A DNA stretch of 64,000 nucleotides from Candidatus Sulfotelmatobacter sp. (lineage in GTDB: Bacteria; Acidobacteriota; Terriglobia; Terriglobales; Acidobacteriaceae). The notes below the pieces were generated by a model. The model was not told the origin of the DNA, searched no databases, and saw only the letters and a list, made by a program, of their open reading frames with translations. This document shows positions 56,751 through 63,679 of the stretch, one piece after another; position 1 is the first letter of the stretch; the number at the start of each line of letters is the position of its first letter. The position numbers and the translations under genes were made by a program. The stretch is taken from positions 1 through 64,000 of the forward strand of contig JAOAPI010000117.1 of the NCBI GenBank assembly GCA_025462865.1, in the 5' to 3' direction.

Positions 56751-58412
56751 TCAAAATGCGGGTTTCATCCTTGACGCTGCATTTGCAATTCTGGCTTCAG
56801 CATTTTCCATCTTGCTTTGGTCAATCTCAATTACCGCGATCCACTGGCCCTTGCGCTGTTCGGAAAAAACGATACGACCGGCAAGAATCTGGGCTACCGC
56901 GGGAGGCGGAAGGTCGCGGTGAAAGCCAAAAAAACGAGTTTTCATTTTAGTCCACCATCGCCACCGATCCCACAGTGCGGGTCCGGGTTCATACTTGGTG
57001 GAGAAAATGAGTGCGACTTCATAGTTGGACCGGAGTTCGGCCGCCGACAGCACTTCGTCCATCGAGAAGTCCTCGATGCGGACCACTCGCATCGGCCGAG
57101 TAATGTAACCGAGCCAGGGACGCGCAATCTCATCAGAGGCGGGCCACGCCGTGAGCACGCGAGCCATTGGGTAACGAGCTTCCAGAAAACGTTCGCCATC
57201 TTCGTGCAGCACGATGTGACCCCGGTATGCGAGATTGTCTTCGGGCGAGAATCCGTAGTGAGGGTTCCAGAACCAGGCCAACACAAAGGCCAGCGCAATA
57301 AATGTTATTGTCGCGCGCCACAGTTTCAATCTTCGCCACAGCGTGGAGACTGACAGAATGATGACCAGGGGAACTACGGGGAGCATATAGCGAGCCAGCA
57401 CCGCGCCACCAATCAGCGCCATTGCGACCACGTAAGCGACCGTCACTACGTAGAAAATCATTTGGATGGAGATGCTGATTCGTGCTCGCTCAGAACCGTC
57501 ATCCTGCTGCGGCGGCAATGTTTCCATCACAACCAGCGTGGCCAACGTTAGAACCCACAAGTGAAGATAGCCCGTTACCTGCCACAACCGGATAGCGAGA
57601 GCCAGAAGAAACCGGGTAAGACTCAGCGTTGCCGCCACGTTGTAGCGGAAGAACTCCGGATTGCCGAACACATATCCGGTGCGCGAGTAATGGAAGGCAT
57701 ACCAAAGCGCGAGCGGGAGGGCCGGAAGCAGCAGCAATGCGATACGCGGCAAGGAAGTGATGGCCGAGGCGCGGAAATCGGCATGCATCCATAACTTACG
57801 CAAGGAATTCCGTTGGACCAGCATGCCGACGGTTTCCCACGAGGCAAGCGCGACGGGGGTAAGAATCGCGGTCTCCTTCGTCAATGCCGCGAGGGCGAAC
57901 CAAAGACCCGCCACGACCCATTGACCTTCTACATAGGCGGAGAGGGCCCAGAACGTCAGGCCCGCGGCGGCGAGGTCTACCTGTGCCAGAGAGCTTTGGG
58001 CAAAAAACACCGGATATAACGCCGTGAGCAGGGTTGATGCAATCGCAACATTTGTGTTCGAGACGCGTTCGGCCAGGCGAAAAACTCCAGACAGCGAAAA
58101 AGCCGCCAGAATTAGCATGGCCGTCCGCGTCACCAGCGGGGTGTAGCCGATCACCTTCCACCACAGAGCGAGCCATGCCATTACAAGGGGTGGGTGCGCG
58201 TTTGAAACGGTCGAATGGGGGATCAGACTTCCAGTAAGCAGGATGTCGCGGGCGGCCGGAATGTAGTAGCCGCCTTCGTCCCAGAAGTACGGTAAGTGCA
58301 GCAACGGAATGTGCAGCAGAAAAATGAATGCAAAAGCGATCGTGAAAACCAGGCTCGGGTAGCTGTCCGACCATCGCGCGCGACTATTCCGGTCGAACCG
58401 GTTCGCTCTCAG
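56751..58412 (-). CDS. GT39-type membrane glycosyltransferase, probable CTG start
   Basis: Polytopic GT-C glycosyltransferase (PMT/ArnT-like) of about 553 residues that would move a sugar from a polyprenyl-phosphate donor onto a protein, lipid or glycan on the outer face of the membrane. It has about ten hydrophobic helices and, after the first, YFWDEGGYY with the catalytic acidic pair. The nearest standard start, a TTG at 58304, would delete helix 1 (SLVFTIAFAFIFLLHIPLL), which is encoded in frame just upstream. No ATG, GTG or TTG lies between there and an in-frame stop; instead a perfect AGGAGG sits six bases before a CTG, with an ATT three bases after it as alternative. I annotate the CTG. 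Confidence 0.8.
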   Translation of the reverse strand: MRANRFDRNSRARWSDSYPSLVFTIAFAFIFLLHIPLLHLPYFWDEGGYYIPAARDILLTGSLIPHSTVSNAHPPLVMAWLALWWKVIGYTPLVTRTAMLILAAFSLSGVFRLAERVSNTNVAIASTLLTALYPVFFAQSSLAQVDLAAAGLTFWALSAYVEGQWVVAGLWFALAALTKETAILTPVALASWETVGMLVQRNSLRKLWMHADFRASAITSLPRIALLLLPALPLALWYAFHYSRTGYVFGNPEFFRYNVAATLSLTRFLLALAIRLWQVTGYLHLWVLTLATLVVMETLPPQQDDGSERARISISIQMIFYVVTVAYVVAMALIGGAVLARYMLPVVPLVIILSVSTLWRRLKLWRATITFIALAFVLAWFWNPHYGFSPEDNLAYRGHIVLHEDGERFLEARYPMARVLTAWPASDEIARPWLGYITRPMRVVRIEDFSMDEVLSAAELRSNYEVALIFSTKYEPGPALWDRWRWWTKMKTRFFGFHRDLPPPAVAQILAGRIVFSEQRKGQWIAVIEIDQSKMENAEARIANAASRMKPAF

Positions 58413-58503
58413 AATTTTCCTCCTGGAGAGTGCGGATCAGGTTTGATGAGGCTAGGGGTACCCTTGCAGCTTGCGAGGCCTAGTCTCCTCGAAGGGGTAT
58501 GTC
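58413..58503 (-). other. Structured spacer before glycosyltransferase gene
   Basis: The 91 bp between the DUF3467 stop and the CTG start can fold on the minus strand: CGAGG with CCTCG around an 8-nt loop (58474-58491), enclosed by CCCTT with AAGGG. AACCTGATCC (58434-58443) resembles the 3' core of a THI box, but the invariant CTGAGA is absent, so I do not call a riboswitch. Confidence 0.2.
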
Positions 58504-58800
58504 CTAGTGCACGGGACCCGCCGGAGTCATGCGCGGGTCAAGTTTTATCTCGCCAAACGCACTTTCGTAACCCGAGACATTCTGCTGCAAAAGCCCCAGC
58601 AGCGCCTTGGCCTGTTGCGGGCTAAGATAAATGCCCTGAAAGTTGCGGATCTCGACTTGCGTTTCGCTCTGCTGTTGCAGGGTTCCGAAAACCATGAAGA
58701 AGTCCCAGACATTCACCCGCATCTGGACACTATTTGCGTAGGCTTCGCGGTAATCAGGTGCATTGTTTAGCTTGACGTTAGGTTGCGCAGGAATACTCAT
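58504..58800 (-). CDS. DUF3467 family protein
   Basis: Small protein of 98 residues matching the DUF3467 pattern: YANSVQMRVNVWDFFMVFG in the first half, then GIYLSPQQAKALLGLLQQNVSGYESAFG. Members are widespread and of unknown function; no signal peptide or membrane segment is present. The ATG preceding SIPAQPNV is chosen because the extra upstream codons have no similarity to the family; an ATG 29 codons earlier is possible. It precedes the glycosyltransferase gene by 91 bp on the same strand and may share its transcript. Confidence 0.8.
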   Translation of the reverse strand: MSIPAQPNVKLNNAPDYREAYANSVQMRVNVWDFFMVFGTLQQQSETQVEIRNFQGIYLSPQQAKALLGLLQQNVSGYESAFGEIKLDPRMTPAGPVH

Positions 58801-58881
58801 AGCAAGGAAGTGTAAAGAATCATTGGGGCGGAAGGGAAGGTGCGGTGGTGGAAATTCTCTTATCATTAAAGGATTTACATC

Positions 58882-58896
58882 TGACAAGAAGTGTCA
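58882..58896. promoter_or_regulatory. 15-bp inverted repeat overlapping a -35-like box
   Basis: TGACAAGAAGTGTCA is a 5+5 inverted repeat with a 5-nt centre, upstream of the DUF3467 gene. It overlaps a minus-strand TTGACA that begins the recurring 11-mer TTGACACTTCT. No good -10 box follows at 16-18 bp. It could be an operator; the evidence is slight. Confidence 0.3.
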
Positions 58897-59067
58897 ACCA
58901 CTTCACAAGTTGCGGCTTTCCGGGTCTTAGAGGATTTGCCGCGAAAGTTCATGGTCGTTGGCTACTTTGCTGAAAGAAAAGGGCTTGTAGGATGTCACTA
59001 CAGGGGTCGACTGGCGTTCGAAGTGCGAGACCTCTAGGGTTCCTAATTTGAATTTTGAGAGTGCTCT

Positions 59068-59619
59068 ATGACCCATAAGCCGCAGGATGGAGCAATTGAA
59101 GAATTTATTCTCCCGGAAAATCTGATGCCACTCGGATCTGTTCTGAGCGAAGGCATCAGTCCAATGGATGTGAGCAAGGTTCTTGCGAAGGTGTTCCGCG
59201 TACAGCACACCGAAGTCGCGCTGTTGAAGCTGGAAGGTGGCCTGCTCAAGTTTGTTTTTCCTGAGTATCTACGGACCACGGGAGCGATTCCAATTTCCAG
59301 TAAAGCGGTCGCCGCCCACACCGCGCTCAGCAAGAAATCTGAAATTTTCAATAATTTTGCGCGCGTAAAGCACGCCAGCATTTTCGAGACGATCAAATCG
59401 GCCGGAGCCGATGCCGATCTTCCAGCTTCGCCCGCTCCAATCCAGAAATTAATGTCTGTGCCGATTCTCGATCAGCAATTAGCTGTGATGGGCGTCATCC
59501 AGATTTCACGCAAGGGGCTGGACCCGCGCCATACACAGGATTTCAGCCGCGAAGATCTGCATGACCTTGAACTCGCAGCCGGAGTGCTGGCAGCCTCAAG
59601 CCTGATGCAGGCAAATTAA
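59068..59619 (+). CDS. GAF-like domain protein
   Basis: Cytoplasmic protein of 183 residues that looks like a single GAF domain: helical SPMDVSKVLAKVFRVQHTEVALLKL, a beta-sheet, IPISSKAVAAHTALSKKSEIFN, and SVPILDQQLAVMGVIQISRKG, ending in a helix (LHDLELAAGVLAASSLM). GAF domains bind small ligands such as cyclic nucleotides or haem; no output domain is attached, so it may regulate a separate partner. There is no strong Shine-Dalgarno before the ATG. It stands alone, divergent from the DUF3467 gene. Confidence 0.7.
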   Translation: MTHKPQDGAIEEFILPENLMPLGSVLSEGISPMDVSKVLAKVFRVQHTEVALLKLEGGLLKFVFPEYLRTTGAIPISSKAVAAHTALSKKSEIFNNFARVKHASIFETIKSAGADADLPASPAPIQKLMSVPILDQQLAVMGVIQISRKGLDPRHTQDFSREDLHDLELAAGVLAASSLMQAN

Positions 59620-59795
59620 TTCGCGGATCTTGCTACCGGCGCGCCCACCACGTCTAACTCAGGATTAGTCGTTTCGCCCGTTCGTACGCACACTTGTCCA
59701 TTTCATCTTCCCGATGTATACAAAGTGCGCGGAGCTCTAATCCCCCTAGGTCGCGGAAAAGAGCGAATCGTCGCTACGAGGATTAAAAAATAAAA

Positions 59796-60260
59796 ATGCG
59801 AATTCACAGGAAACTAGCCCTGCTTATTATGGGCATTGCCGCGCTCGTACTGGCAAGCATGGCTGCGCCGAGAAGCTTTGGGCAGGAACGGAAAGTAGTG
59901 AATCTAGCTCCTACCCGCGGACTGCCTTTCAACGACGGTATCGTGGCGGGAAACACTCTCTACATCGCCGGGCAGGAGGGGACCGATGAAACCTCCAAAC
60001 TGGTGCCAGGAGGAATTGGTCCAGAGACGACCGCAACGCTTGAAAATATGCAGAAAGTTCTCAAAGCTGCGGGCTTCGAACTGAAGGACATCGTCAGTGT
60101 CACCGTCTATCTCGCCGACATTCATGAATTCGGCGACATGAACAAGGTTTACAGAACGGTTATGCCCGATCCCAAGCCGGCACGCGCAACCATCCAGGCG
60201 GCGGCCCTGGTCAATAATGCCCGCGTAGAAATTTCAGCGATTGCGGTGAAGCAAAAGTAG
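59796..60260 (+). CDS. Exported RidA-family protein
   Basis: RidA/YjgF/UK114 fold protein of 154 residues with an added N-terminal signal peptide (LALLIMGIAALVLASMAAPRSFGQ). The family domain follows with YIAGQEG, NMQKVLKAAGFELKDIVSVTVYLADI and KPARATIQ, whose Arg130 matches the active-site Arg that in enamine/imine deaminases holds the substrate carboxylate. Most family members are cytoplasmic and destroy reactive enamines. An exported form suggests a different substrate in the periplasm. The nearest GAGG is about 14 bases before the ATG. Confidence 0.85.
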   Translation: MRIHRKLALLIMGIAALVLASMAAPRSFGQERKVVNLAPTRGLPFNDGIVAGNTLYIAGQEGTDETSKLVPGGIGPETTATLENMQKVLKAAGFELKDIVSVTVYLADIHEFGDMNKVYRTVMPDPKPARATIQAAALVNNARVEISAIAVKQK

Positions 60261-60277
60261 TGATGCCGCAACAGGGT

Positions 60278-60362
60278 TGGTGCGAAAGGGGGGACTCGAA
60301 CCCCCACGGTTTTACCCGCCAGATCCTAAGTCTGGTGCGTCTGCCAATTCCGCCACTTTCGC
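60278..60362 (-). tRNA. tRNA-Leu (anticodon UAG)
   Basis: The minus strand folds as an 85-nt class II tRNA. The acceptor stem GCGAAAG pairs with CTTTCGC, the anticodon stem CAGA/TCTG holds the loop CTTAGGA with anticodon TAG, and a variable arm follows. The T-arm is GGGGGTTCGAGTCCCCC, and the 3' end is ACCA, so CCA is encoded. It reads CUA-type leucine codons. Confidence 0.96.
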
Positions 60363-60526
60363 AATGCTCACAATTATACAAAGTGGAGGTGGAGTTCTTT
60401 GGAGAAATCTGAACCGCAGAGGATTCGCGGTCTGAGAGGGACGTGGCATGGCTACGCACGACTCAAGCGGGCACAATGAGTCGTGCGCACCCTTAGGCGG
60501 AGAAATCTGGACACCAAACGACCGCG

Positions 60527-60814
60527 TTACTGAACGGCGTTCAGCCCCTGATAGATAAACATCCCGGCCAGCACCAGCAATAGCACTCCGGAGCCAGCGC
60601 CGAAAACCCAAACGGGGATGGTGAGCCGATTGACTCTCACCAGCAGTTCCGTTTGCTCCTGCTGCATATGTGAGTTTGCGTCGTCCAAATACAACTGCTC
60701 ATCCTCATGCATAGTGAGTGTGCTCCGATAGATGAGGAGAATGATCAAGCCGACAGTGAAAACGCCCCACACGATCGCAAGCCCAAGCAATAAAGGAGTC
60801 CACGTCCATGTCAT
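60527..60814 (-). CDS. Small two-helix membrane protein
   Basis: Hypothetical protein of 95 residues with two membrane helices (LLGLAIVWGVFTVGLIILLIY and VWVFGAGSGVLLLVLAGMFIY) separated by an acidic, Gln-rich loop of about 35 residues (MHEDEQLYLDDANSHMQQEQ). The start was chosen at an ATG with GAGG six bases upstream; an earlier start 11 codons upstream is less likely. I do not recognise a family. It lies downstream of tRNA-Leu on the same strand with no obvious partner. Confidence 0.65.
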   Translation of the reverse strand: MTWTWTPLLLGLAIVWGVFTVGLIILLIYRSTLTMHEDEQLYLDDANSHMQQEQTELLVRVNRLTIPVWVFGAGSGVLLLVLAGMFIYQGLNAVQ

Positions 60815-61035
60815 AGGCCACCTCGCCAATTTGCAAGCGTTGGGCAACTCCCTCGAAGTCCGGTTGTGGGCACGGATTTGGCCTCCGAAACCTCGGGGAG
60901 GGGCCTAACGCAGACATTATAGACCCGTTGGCAAGTGCAGCCTGTGGAATCGGACTCGGCCCCTGAGGCATCTAAACCCTTGAGACGAAAGTGCGGGAAC
61001 CTGAGTGGTGCCTGCCGGAGCTTGCTACGCTCTGT

Positions 61036-61065
61036 TATAATTTAGATACTTTAGAGCCAAGGAGA
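61036..61065 (+). promoter_or_regulatory. -10 box and Shine-Dalgarno of Fe-S carrier gene
   Basis: A perfect TATAAT lies 30 bp before the ATG, and AAGGAGA sits five bases before it. No good -35 is seen at 16-18 bp, so the promoter may need an activator such as an iron-sulfur sensor; that is a guess. Confidence 0.4.
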
Positions 61066-61070
61066 TACGA

Positions 61071-61460
61071 ATGGCTACGACGACCGTTCCCGAAGTGAAG
61101 ACTAACGTTCCTGAAACAGAAGTAAAGAAGACGCCGCCAGTGTCGCTAACCGCCAACGCGGTGACCAAGGTTAAAGAGATTATGGGCCAGCAGACTCCGG
61201 TGCCCGCCGGCTTGCGTATCGGCGTAGTCGGTGGTGGCTGCTCTGGCTTCTCTTATTCCATGCAGTTTGAAAATGCCGCTGGAATGATGGATAAGACTTT
61301 CGATATGGAAGGGCTCAAGGTGTTCGTGGACGCCACTTCCGTAATGTATCTCAATGGCTGCATCGTGGATTACGTCGAGACCCTCGAAGGCGCCGGCTTC
61401 AAGTTTGAGAATCCGAACGTGAAAAGCACCTGCGGCTGCGGATCATCGTTCAGCGTGTAA
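61071..61460 (+). CDS. A-type iron-sulfur cluster carrier (ErpA/IscA/HesB family)
   Basis: Carries or delivers assembled iron-sulfur clusters to target enzymes in the cytoplasm. The 129-residue protein has a variable N-terminal extension of about 22 residues, then VSLTANAVTKVKEIM, RIGVVGGGCSGFSY with Cys57, and the C-terminal STCGCGSSFSV with Cys121 and Cys123, the three ligands conserved in the family. It cannot be decided by eye whether it is ErpA or IscA. It stands alone between a likely promoter and a strong terminator, not in an isc or suf cluster. Confidence 0.92.
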   Translation: MATTTVPEVKTNVPETEVKKTPPVSLTANAVTKVKEIMGQQTPVPAGLRIGVVGGGCSGFSYSMQFENAAGMMDKTFDMEGLKVFVDATSVMYLNGCIVDYVETLEGAGFKFENPNVKSTCGCGSSFSV

Positions 61461-61483
61461 AAGATTTCGTGCGAAACAGTAGT

Positions 61484-61519
61484 GAACGGCCTCATCTCCG
61501 ATGAGGCCGTTCTTTTTTT
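61484..61519 (+). terminator. Rho-independent terminator after Fe-S carrier gene
   Basis: A perfect 12-bp stem (GAACGGCCTCAT with ATGAGGCCGTTC) around a CTCCG loop is followed by seven T residues, 23 bp after the stop codon. On the other strand it can also serve the convergent pilus operon, which ends just beyond it. Confidence 0.95.
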
Positions 61520-61528
61520 GTATTGCTT

Positions 61529-62494
61529 CTATTGTTGCGGCGGCGGATTCGAAGGCGGTTGAACCGGCGTCATGTTCGAGCTTGGACTATTTCCGAGTGG
61601 GGTTGGCTGATTGCCAAAGCCGGATGGTTGACCGAACGGACTGGTCGTAGATGTCCCAGGTTGCACAGTCTGCCCTAAGCCTCCGATTCCCTGAAGGGAC
61701 GGCTGGTTTGGCGTGGTGATCAAGCCGCCGCGGTCCATGGCGGGATCGTACACAAATTGCCACTCGTTGTATTTCTTCTTCTTGTTGAACTCCCGGATGG
61801 TAGTTTTTTTGCTGGCACTGGCCACCCCCACGATAGGGCCGCTGGCAACGAGTTGGCCGGAGGATGATTGATCGCCGGAGCTTCCGGAGCCCGAGCTAGT
61901 TTTGGTGGAACTCGAATCATCCGAATTGGAGGAGGATGAATTTTGAGAAGAATCTCCGCCGGCGGCTGACTTTGTAGAGGCGGAGTTCGATGCGTTCGCG
62001 GAATTTGAATTGCTAAACCCGCTGCTTGCAATTCCGCCGAAGGCAGACGGCTGGGAGAACGAACTTGAGCCGTTCAACCCACCTGCTTGTGATCCGATGG
62101 CGTTTGCACCGGGAATAACTCCTCCCGCGATGCCACCCGCAAGTGTTACCCCGGGCTCTCCATAGTGAAGCAACTTGAAATCCTGGCCGCTGATTGGGTC
62201 TTTATAGCGCTTACGAAGAAATCGCAGGTTGTTGGTATTGTCGAGATCTTCCAGACGGGTTGGATAGCGTCCGAATTTTTTGTAATAGGCTCGGATGGCG
62301 CGGGAGTATTGCACCCCGCGGTGAACCATTTCCTGCTCGCGATCCCGCCGAATTCCAAAAGAAATTGTAGGAAGGGCAACGGCAGCGGTTATAGCCATGA
62401 GGGCTACAACAAGCAGCATCGTAATGAGGACATAGCCCTGCTCATGCCGGCGAAGCCGCTGTGGAGCGAGACGCGTTCCATAAAGTGACGCCAT
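61529..62494 (-). CDS. Pseudopilin-like protein with Ser/Gly-rich insert
   Basis: Probably a type II secretion/type IV pilus pseudopilin-like protein, 321 residues. Near residue 20 it has RRHEQGYVLITMLLVVALMA, a class III signal before a hydrophobic helix, but the +5 residue is Thr rather than the usual Glu. GRYPTRLEDLD and DPISGQDFKLLHYGEPG follow, as in GspG-like proteins. About 90 residues of Ser/Asn/Gly/Gln-rich sequence (residues 130-225) split it from a second conserved part, NKKKKYNEWQFVYDPAMDRGG, and the tail is Pro/Gln-rich. The ATG is chosen just after the PilP-like stop; an earlier in-frame start would overlap that gene by 38 bases. It is last in the pilus operon. Confidence 0.75.
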   Translation of the reverse strand: MASLYGTRLAPQRLRRHEQGYVLITMLLVVALMAITAAVALPTISFGIRRDREQEMVHRGVQYSRAIRAYYKKFGRYPTRLEDLDNTNNLRFLRKRYKDPISGQDFKLLHYGEPGVTLAGGIAGGVIPGANAIGSQAGGLNGSSSFSQPSAFGGIASSGFSNSNSANASNSASTKSAAGGDSSQNSSSSNSDDSSSTKTSSGSGSSGDQSSSGQLVASGPIVGVASASKKTTIREFNKKKKYNEWQFVYDPAMDRGGLITTPNQPSLQGIGGLGQTVQPGTSTTSPFGQPSGFGNQPTPLGNSPSSNMTPVQPPSNPPPQQ

Positions 62495-62519
62495 TGGAAT
62501 TGTCGAAAAGAACTGAATC

Positions 62520-63140
62520 CTACCCTTGCGTGAGCGGTATGCTCTGTGGCGGACCACTGCCCACCACGTCCTGGATTTCCACGGATGTTGGAGAAATCCG
62601 CACTACCTTGTAGCGGCGGTCGATAATCTCTCCCTCACCCGCAATAAAGACATCCTCTCCCTTTGAGAGAAAAATTTTCTTTGCTTCTCCTGGTTTGCTC
62701 GCGAAGCCGAAGAACTTCAAAGGAATTGGCGGCGGCGCTGCTACTGAGGGTAATTGGAACGCCTTCGTGTCCGCCCCTCCCGCAGCTCCAGAAGCCATGG
62801 GAATGGGTATGACGGGATCCGGCTGCGAGACGAAAATGTTTCTTCCGGATCCTTCGTACTTGATCTGTTCCGCGGAGGCCAATTGGTCAAGGTGTAACGT
62901 AGGATCCAGGCTTTGCGGCGCGCGCTCCTTTTTTCCCGCGGCCGAACCAGAACCCCGGCGCGCGGCTGAACGCGGGGCCTTAGTGATGGTTCCTTCCGGG
63001 CTAGCGGTCGTCGTCGAAGGCGAGGTCGAAGCAATGGTCGAAGAAGAAGGCATAAACTGGAAGACGACGATCAGCAGGAGAACCACTCCCAGCACGGCTG
63101 CTGCGATCATCTGCTTCCGGTTTTCAACGCCGAGCTTCAC
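62520..63140 (-). CDS. Type IV pilus assembly protein, PilP-like
   Basis: Periplasmic alignment-complex protein of 206 residues. One N-terminal membrane helix (MIAAAVLGVVLLLIVVFQFM) is followed by a Ser/Thr/Ala- and Arg-rich linker and a small beta domain (LKFFGFASKPGEAKKIFLSKGEDVFIAGEGEII, then RISPTSVEIQDV), resembling PilP and the HR domain of GspC. It would link the inner-membrane PilNO complex to the secretin. The GTG start overlaps the PilO-like stop (TAGTG), showing coupling. I assign PilP by position and fold only. Confidence 0.7.
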   Translation of the reverse strand: MKLGVENRKQMIAAAVLGVVLLLIVVFQFMPSSSTIASTSPSTTTASPEGTITKAPRSAARRGSGSAAGKKERAPQSLDPTLHLDQLASAEQIKYEGSGRNIFVSQPDPVIPIPMASGAAGGADTKAFQLPSVAAPPPIPLKFFGFASKPGEAKKIFLSKGEDVFIAGEGEIIDRRYKVVRISPTSVEIQDVVGSGPPQSIPLTQG

Positions 63141-63679
63141 TACGAACCTGCCTTTAAATAAGTTTCCAGCTTCAGCTGCAATTTGATTGGCCCCTTCGGT
63201 TCTCCGGCCAATGCGATGTCGCTGATAAGAAAAAATGTGTCATCCCGTTCCAGCGCATTGATAAACTTCGCCAGCGAAACGTAATTGCCCGAAAGTTCGG
63301 CGTCCATCTCGACCGGCCGCAAGCGGCCGGCTTCTTCGTCCTGCACCTTGTACTTGGCTTGCTCGATAGTCACGCCATTGGCAGCGGCCAGTTTGCCGAA
63401 CTGAGTAGCAATCTGGGACCCCTGAGAAGGGAATCGCTTCTTGTAGAAATCTGTGATCTGCCGGTTCGCGGTAACTACTTTCTTGTCCAGATTCGTGAGC
63501 GGCTTAACCTGATGGGTCTTAATCTGCAGTTCGCCCCAAAGCTGGTCCAATTGCTGACGCCGGGACTCGGTCGATCCCACCACTGGCGAGATGAGAGCGA
63601 CGACCGCAATAACATCGACGGCCGCAAGGATTCCGAGGGCGGCCTTAATGTTTTTTCGGGTCTGGCGCAAATCGGGCAT
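63140..63679 (-). CDS. pilO: Type IV pilus inner-membrane protein PilO-like
   Basis: Inner-membrane protein of 179 residues that pairs with PilN in the pilus alignment complex. The layout is PilO-like: a short cytoplasmic tail, one membrane helix (IKAALGILAAVDVIAVVALI), a coiled coil (RRQQLDQLWGELQIK), then a ferredoxin-like periplasmic domain with VEMDAELSGNYVSLAKFINALERDDTFFLI, a strongly conserved PilO segment. The ATG overlaps the PilN-like stop (TGATG). Confidence 0.85.
   Translation of the reverse strand: MPDLRQTRKNIKAALGILAAVDVIAVVALISPVVGSTESRRQQLDQLWGELQIKTHQVKPLTNLDKKVVTANRQITDFYKKRFPSQGSQIATQFGKLAAANGVTIEQAKYKVQDEEAGRLRPVEMDAELSGNYVSLAKFINALERDDTFFLISDIALAGEPKGPIKLQLKLETYLKAGS

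Noticed and set aside
58304-58306. TTG at 58304 as the start of the glycosyltransferase
   Set aside because: It would remove the first membrane helix and has no Shine-Dalgarno, whereas AGGAGG plus CTG lies 108 bases upstream in frame.
58413-58503. TPP (THI-box) riboswitch
   Set aside because: AACCTGATCC matches, but the invariant CTGAGA and GGGGTGC parts are not present and the downstream gene has no thiamine link.
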